The notes under the pieces were generated by a model. It saw nothing but the letters and a program-made list of their open reading frames with translations. It was not told the origin of the DNA and did no database searches. A DNA stretch of 9,629 nt from SAR116 cluster bacterium (GTDB lineage Bacteria > Pseudomonadota > Alphaproteobacteria > Puniceispirillales > UBA1172), in the NCBI GenBank assembly GCA_002691725.1, contig NZIT01000031.1, positions 1 to 9,629 of the forward strand. The letters are read 5' to 3'. Shown here piece after piece: positions 7,024 through 9,629 of the stretch. Positions within the stretch are counted from its first letter, which is position 1, and each line of letters begins with the position of its first letter. Position numbers and translations under genes: made by a program.

Positions 7024-7652
7024 GATGGCACGGCCTTTCTCGCCACCAGCTGAACAGTCGCGGCTTCGCCTTGATGGCGTGGCCCTTCGTTCAGTTGACG
7101 TTTGGTATCTTGCAGTAAAATGATGTCAAGCTCTTTGAAATCATCTGCCAGTTTTTCCCGTTTATAGAGCATTTCCTCCGATTTAGGGCCGCCTGAAGCA
7201 AGCGGGATTTGATCCAGAGAATATCCCTCAATCGCCAGCAATCCCCCCGGTTTTAGAGCGCTAATCAGGTGATCAACAAACCGCTTATGATCCGCCGCGC
7301 GAAAATGCATAAAGGACACAATAACAACATCAAACTGCGCAGGCGCCGCCTCCAACACATCACCAACATAAGCATTGATATGAACGCCATGATCAGCGGC
7401 AAGTTGCCTGGCTTTGTCAACGGCATTTGCGGCGATATCAACACTTGTGACCTGATAGCCAATTTGCGCCAGATAAACCCCGTTTCGACCCTCACCATCA
7501 GCCGGTGCATAGGCGGTTTGCCCCAATTCAGATAATGCCGCAGGCGGGATAACCGCCATTAGAAACGTATTTGGGGTTTTGCCAAAAATATATTCCTGAG
7601 TATCGAATTTTGGATACCAGAAATCGGCAGGTGAGGTAACAGATTTAGTCAT
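7020..7652 (-). CDS. Class I SAM-dependent methyltransferase, TehB/TPMT-like
   Basis: This 210-residue protein is a cytoplasmic Rossmann-fold methyltransferase using S-adenosylmethionine. The N-terminal FWYPKFDTQEYIFGKTPNTFL (residues 11-31) is the lead-in typical of the TehB/thiopurine-methyltransferase-like group. Motif I is ADGEGRNGVYLA (51-62), the acidic end of strand 2 is VDIA (71-74), the strand 4 segment is QFDVVIVSFMHF (106-117), and LKPGGLLAIEGYS (133-145) is the post-motif loop. The C-terminus EGPRHQGEAATVQLVARK is also typical of the group. The usual DLGCG before motif I is replaced by YAPAD, a known variation in this group. Some relatives act on tellurite, selenium or sulfur compounds, but the substrate is not determined. 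It is the first gene of a three-gene unit with the zinc-ribbon and DMT genes. No strong Shine-Dalgarno precedes the ATG, and very short ORFs lie just upstream. Confidence 0.9.
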   Translation of the reverse strand: MTKSVTSPADFWYPKFDTQEYIFGKTPNTFLMAVIPPAALSELGQTAYAPADGEGRNGVYLAQIGYQVTSVDIAANAVDKARQLAADHGVHINAYVGDVLEAAPAQFDVVIVSFMHFRAADHKRFVDHLISALKPGGLLAIEGYSLDQIPLASGGPKSEEMLYKREKLADDFKELDIILLQDTKRQLNEGPRHQGEAATVQLVARKAVPS

Positions 7653-7692
7653 ATCAGCATATTTTCATCTCTGCATAAGTATTTATTAATCA

Positions 7693-7734
7693 GGCCAGAT
7701 TGATAGGGCCAAATTAATATGGCCAAATTAATAG
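7693..7734. repeat. Three tandem copies of a 14-bp unit
   Basis: Three adjacent 14-bp units occur: GGCCAGATTGATAG (7693-7706), GGCCAAATTAATAT (7707-7720) and GGCCAAATTAATAG (7721-7734); the next bases GGCA begin a partial fourth. The last two differ at one base. Each unit contains two self-complementary words, GGCC and, in the last two, ATTAAT. The array crosses the stop codon of the aldo/keto reductase gene and fills half of the 75-bp gap before the methyltransferase gene, so it could hold regulatory sites for the latter or be a slippage product. Confidence 0.85.
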
Positions 7735-8774
7735 GGCATGGGATGCGCTTTATGGGCGCTATCAATGGCTTGTAAGACTTGCTTATCAAGGGTCATATCT
7801 GCCGATTTTAGCGATTGTTCCATCTGCTCTAATGATGTTGCGCCGAAAATCGTGCTGGTCATAAAAGGTCTCTGAATGCACCACGCTAATGTCATGGCGG
7901 TTAAGTCTAGCCCAAATCTGTTGGCAATCTCTGCATAGGCGTCAATCGCTGGCCAGACCCGCGCTGTTATGCGGCCGCCAAGGTCAGCTACGATAGATGC
8001 CCGTGAACCAGCTGGCGGCTCACCACTGGCTGAATATTTGCCCGTTAATAATCCAGCCGCAAGCGGTGAAAATGACAATAACCCAACATCCTCATGATGT
8101 GTCATTTCCGCCATATCCAGATCATACAGGCGGCAGAGCAGGCTATATTCATTCTGGACGCTAGCGATCCGGGGAAGGTTGTGTTTTTCGGCTAATCGAA
8201 GCCAGCGCATCGTCCCCCAACAGCTCTCATTCGAAAGCCCGATTGCCCGTATCTTGCCTTGTTTTACCATCTCATTAAGATAGGTCAAAACATCTAGCAT
8301 ATGGTCTTCGGTTTCAGCGCTATCTTGCCCCGTTGGATCATAACGCCAGTTTTGGCGGAACATATATGATCCACGATTTGGCCAGTGCAATTGATAGAGA
8401 TCAATGTAATCAGTTTTAAGAGAAGTCAGTGAGTTTTCCAGAGCCTCTTTAATGGTAGTAGCCGAAATTGGGGCGCCATCGCGAACATATCTCAATCCTT
8501 CACCACTCACTTTAGTCGCGATAACAACCTCATTACGGCGCGCGGATGCTTTTACCCATGTGCCAATGACCCGTTCGGTATCACCTTGGGTGGCTTTGGA
8601 AAGGGGATTAACCGGATACATTTCTGCCGTATCAATGAAATTAATACCATGATCTAATGCTCGATCAATTTGGGCGTGACCTTCTGCTTCGGTATTTTGT
8701 GTGCCCCAAGTCATGCTACCAAGACAGAGTGCAGATACCATGATATCTGTACGCCCAAGTCTATTCATACGCAT
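7728..8774 (-). CDS. tas: Tas-like NADP(H)-dependent aldo/keto reductase
   Basis: This 348-residue protein is a cytoplasmic TIM-barrel oxidoreductase that reduces carbonyl compounds with NADPH. Its closest recognisable relative is E. coli Tas (346 residues), with shared segments such as FIDTAEMYPV (47-55), TKVSG (87-91), DYIDLYQLHWP (122-132), GKIRAIGLSNE (173-183) and STIFGATSLEQ (307-317). The catalytic tetrad Asp48, Tyr53, Lys88 and His130 is complete. The physiological substrate of this group is unclear; Tas was found through an effect on starvation-associated mutation and tyrosine auxotrophy in E. coli. The first ATG at 8774 is preferred over the one two codons in (8768) because AGGAG lies nine bases before it. 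It is separated by 149 bp from the gene behind and 75 bp from the methyltransferase gene ahead, so it may be transcribed alone. The stop codon lies in a 14-bp tandem repeat. Confidence 0.92.
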   Translation of the reverse strand: MRMNRLGRTDIMVSALCLGSMTWGTQNTEAEGHAQIDRALDHGINFIDTAEMYPVNPLSKATQGDTERVIGTWVKASARRNEVVIATKVSGEGLRYVRDGAPISATTIKEALENSLTSLKTDYIDLYQLHWPNRGSYMFRQNWRYDPTGQDSAETEDHMLDVLTYLNEMVKQGKIRAIGLSNESCWGTMRWLRLAEKHNLPRIASVQNEYSLLCRLYDLDMAEMTHHEDVGLLSFSPLAAGLLTGKYSASGEPPAGSRASIVADLGGRITARVWPAIDAYAEIANRFGLDLTAMTLAWCIQRPFMTSTIFGATSLEQMEQSLKSADMTLDKQVLQAIDSAHKAHPMPY

Positions 8775-8783
8775 TTATTTATT

Positions 8784-8788
8784 CTCCT
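8784..8788 (-). promoter_or_regulatory. Ribosome binding site of the aldo/keto reductase gene
   Basis: AGGAG on the minus strand stands nine bases before the ATG at 8774 and 15 bases before the ATG at 8768, so it supports the upstream start. Confidence 0.7.
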
Positions 8789-8923
8789 AATAACAATATC
8801 TTAAAGCGATATGTAAATGTATCACATTAGCTAAAAAAATGATTTGTTTATGATGTATCTTTAATGAAGATATGCTTAGTAACTGTTAAACACAACCGCT
8901 TTATTAATCATCAGAGGATAGGA

Positions 8924-9571
8924 TCACATCAATGCCAGCAACTGCTTACGCAGGTCCGGATAAGTCGTATCAACGCCGAGCCAGATATTCATAAAGACTG
9001 CACTAAACTCAGCGTCTTTGATAACAACCTTGGGATAATTGCTGACATGGAAGGTAATCGTTCCATCGCCCTGACGCATGATAATAGCCTCATCACCTTC
9101 ATTCATATCAGCAAGCGCTTGATCAAGATATGCCATCCACTGATCCATTTTCGCATCGGTGATATCAGGATAGCGTAGAAACTCCTCACGCGAGGCATCT
9201 AAAGTGGCGTCTTTGGGAACGTGACGCAGATATTCATAATGCAGCGCTTTGACGTCAGGGGCACCATCGCCGTTTTCATCTATGGTGTAATAGGACAAGG
9301 TGTAAACCTTTGCCCAGTATATTTTGAGAACGCCGCGCCCAACCAATGATGCGTCATTGAGATAAGCCTGAGTGATATTTTCTTGGGCAATAGAACTCTG
9401 CTCACCTGATATAACTTTCACCTCATCAGCGTTAGCTTGCTCGATCACAAGACTCATAAAAACAAAACACAATGCTGCAAGGAAAGTTCTATTTATAGTA
9501 GGATTGATCAATAGCTCAGTTTCTGCCGATTTATGGGTAAAATTCATTTTAATCACTGTCACTGTCACCAT
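8924..9571 (-). CDS. Exported chalcone isomerase-like domain protein
   Basis: This 215-residue protein matches the bacterial chalcone isomerase-like domain. It has the opening VGRGVLKIYWAKVYTLSYY (77-95), the middle ALHYEYLRHVPKD followed by a helical segment, and the ending FSAVFMNIWLGVDTTYPDLRKQLL (189-212). A hydrophobic stretch TFLAALCFVFMSLVI (29-43) followed by ANA-DE is a signal peptide with likely cleavage after residue 48, so it acts in the periplasm or outside. Bacterial members are mostly of unknown function; flavonoid chemistry should not be assumed. A segment DENGDGAPD (98-106) resembles an EF-hand or dockerin calcium loop. The start is uncertain: the ATG at 9571 and the one at 9547 both lack a good Shine-Dalgarno and leave an unusually long stretch before the hydrophobic core; a TTG near residue 21 would give a neater signal peptide. 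Confidence 0.85.
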   Translation of the reverse strand: MVTVTVIKMNFTHKSAETELLINPTINRTFLAALCFVFMSLVIEQANADEVKVISGEQSSIAQENITQAYLNDASLVGRGVLKIYWAKVYTLSYYTIDENGDGAPDVKALHYEYLRHVPKDATLDASREEFLRYPDITDAKMDQWMAYLDQALADMNEGDEAIIMRQGDGTITFHVSNYPKVVIKDAEFSAVFMNIWLGVDTTYPDLRKQLLALM

Positions 9572-9629
9572 TTGATAGAAAAAGCACTACTGACTTAGAT
9601 ATATTGGATAATCAAAGCAATAAGAGAAA

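Noticed and set aside
8856..8872. Inverted repeat TATCTT-TAATG-AAGATA as terminator or operator
   Set aside because: The 6-bp stem is nearly all A/T with no G/C core, too weak for a terminator, and such repeats are common by chance in AT-rich gaps.
8775..8923. Promoter for the aldo/keto reductase gene based on TTTACA near 8814
   Set aside because: A fair -35 word exists, but the best -10 at allowed spacing places the transcript start within the Shine-Dalgarno, so I could not support a specific promoter.
8864..9178. 104-codon plus-strand frame opposite the chalcone isomerase-like gene
   Set aside because: The opposite strand encodes a complete recognisable domain with a signal peptide, whereas this frame has no motif and no ribosome binding site.
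9553..9571. Short GTGACA repeat at the start of the chalcone isomerase-like gene
   Set aside because: Only about two and a half copies of a 6-bp unit; too short to set apart from chance.

Overview
The window looks like a stretch of ordinary chromosome from a small-genome alphaproteobacterium of moderate G+C. Three things suggest this. The Mfd helicase has the motif II form DEEQHFG and its closest feel is alphaproteobacterial. By eye I find only about five GANTC sites in 9.6 kb, against roughly 37 expected by chance, which is typical of genomes methylated by CcrM. Genes are packed very tightly, with four gene pairs overlapping. A marine lineage such as SAR116 would fit, but that is a guess and no rRNA or marker is present to settle it. 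I see no mobile element, tRNA, rRNA, CRISPR array or phage gene.

Layout from left to right. Bases 1-2952 (+) hold the C-terminal 983 residues of Mfd; its N-terminus lies outside the window. A cytoplasmic FrnE-type DsbA oxidoreductase (2949-3587, -) converges on it, with stop codons overlapping by four bases. A 79-bp divergent region then drives frnE leftward and the ribosome-rescue GTPase gene hflX rightward (3667-4962, +). The hflX 3' end overlaps by 45 bp the end of a leftward two-gene unit (4918-5811, -). That unit encodes the two half-size YeeE/YedE (PmpA/PmpB-type) membrane proteins linked to sulfur-compound transport. A perfect 9-bp hairpin at 5880-5906 separates this unit from the operon behind it.

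That operon (5916-7652, -) reads methyltransferase, then a 62-residue zinc-ribbon protein, then a DMT/EamA transporter. Its genes are joined by an ATGA overlap and a 17-bp overlap, so they are probably co-translated. Further right, also on the minus strand, are a Tas-like aldo/keto reductase (7728-8774) and an exported chalcone-isomerase-like protein (8924-9571).

Most genes here are housekeeping or stress functions: transcription-coupled repair, ribosome rescue, thiol redox, sulfur uptake and carbonyl reduction. They do not form one pathway. I did not find a clear new defence or mobile system. The items most worth a second look are the small zinc-ribbon protein coupled to the methyltransferase, the 14-bp tandem repeat running through the aldo/keto reductase stop codon, the possible calcium-loop sequence in the chalcone-isomerase-like protein, and the strong skew in GANTC and TGATCA words.
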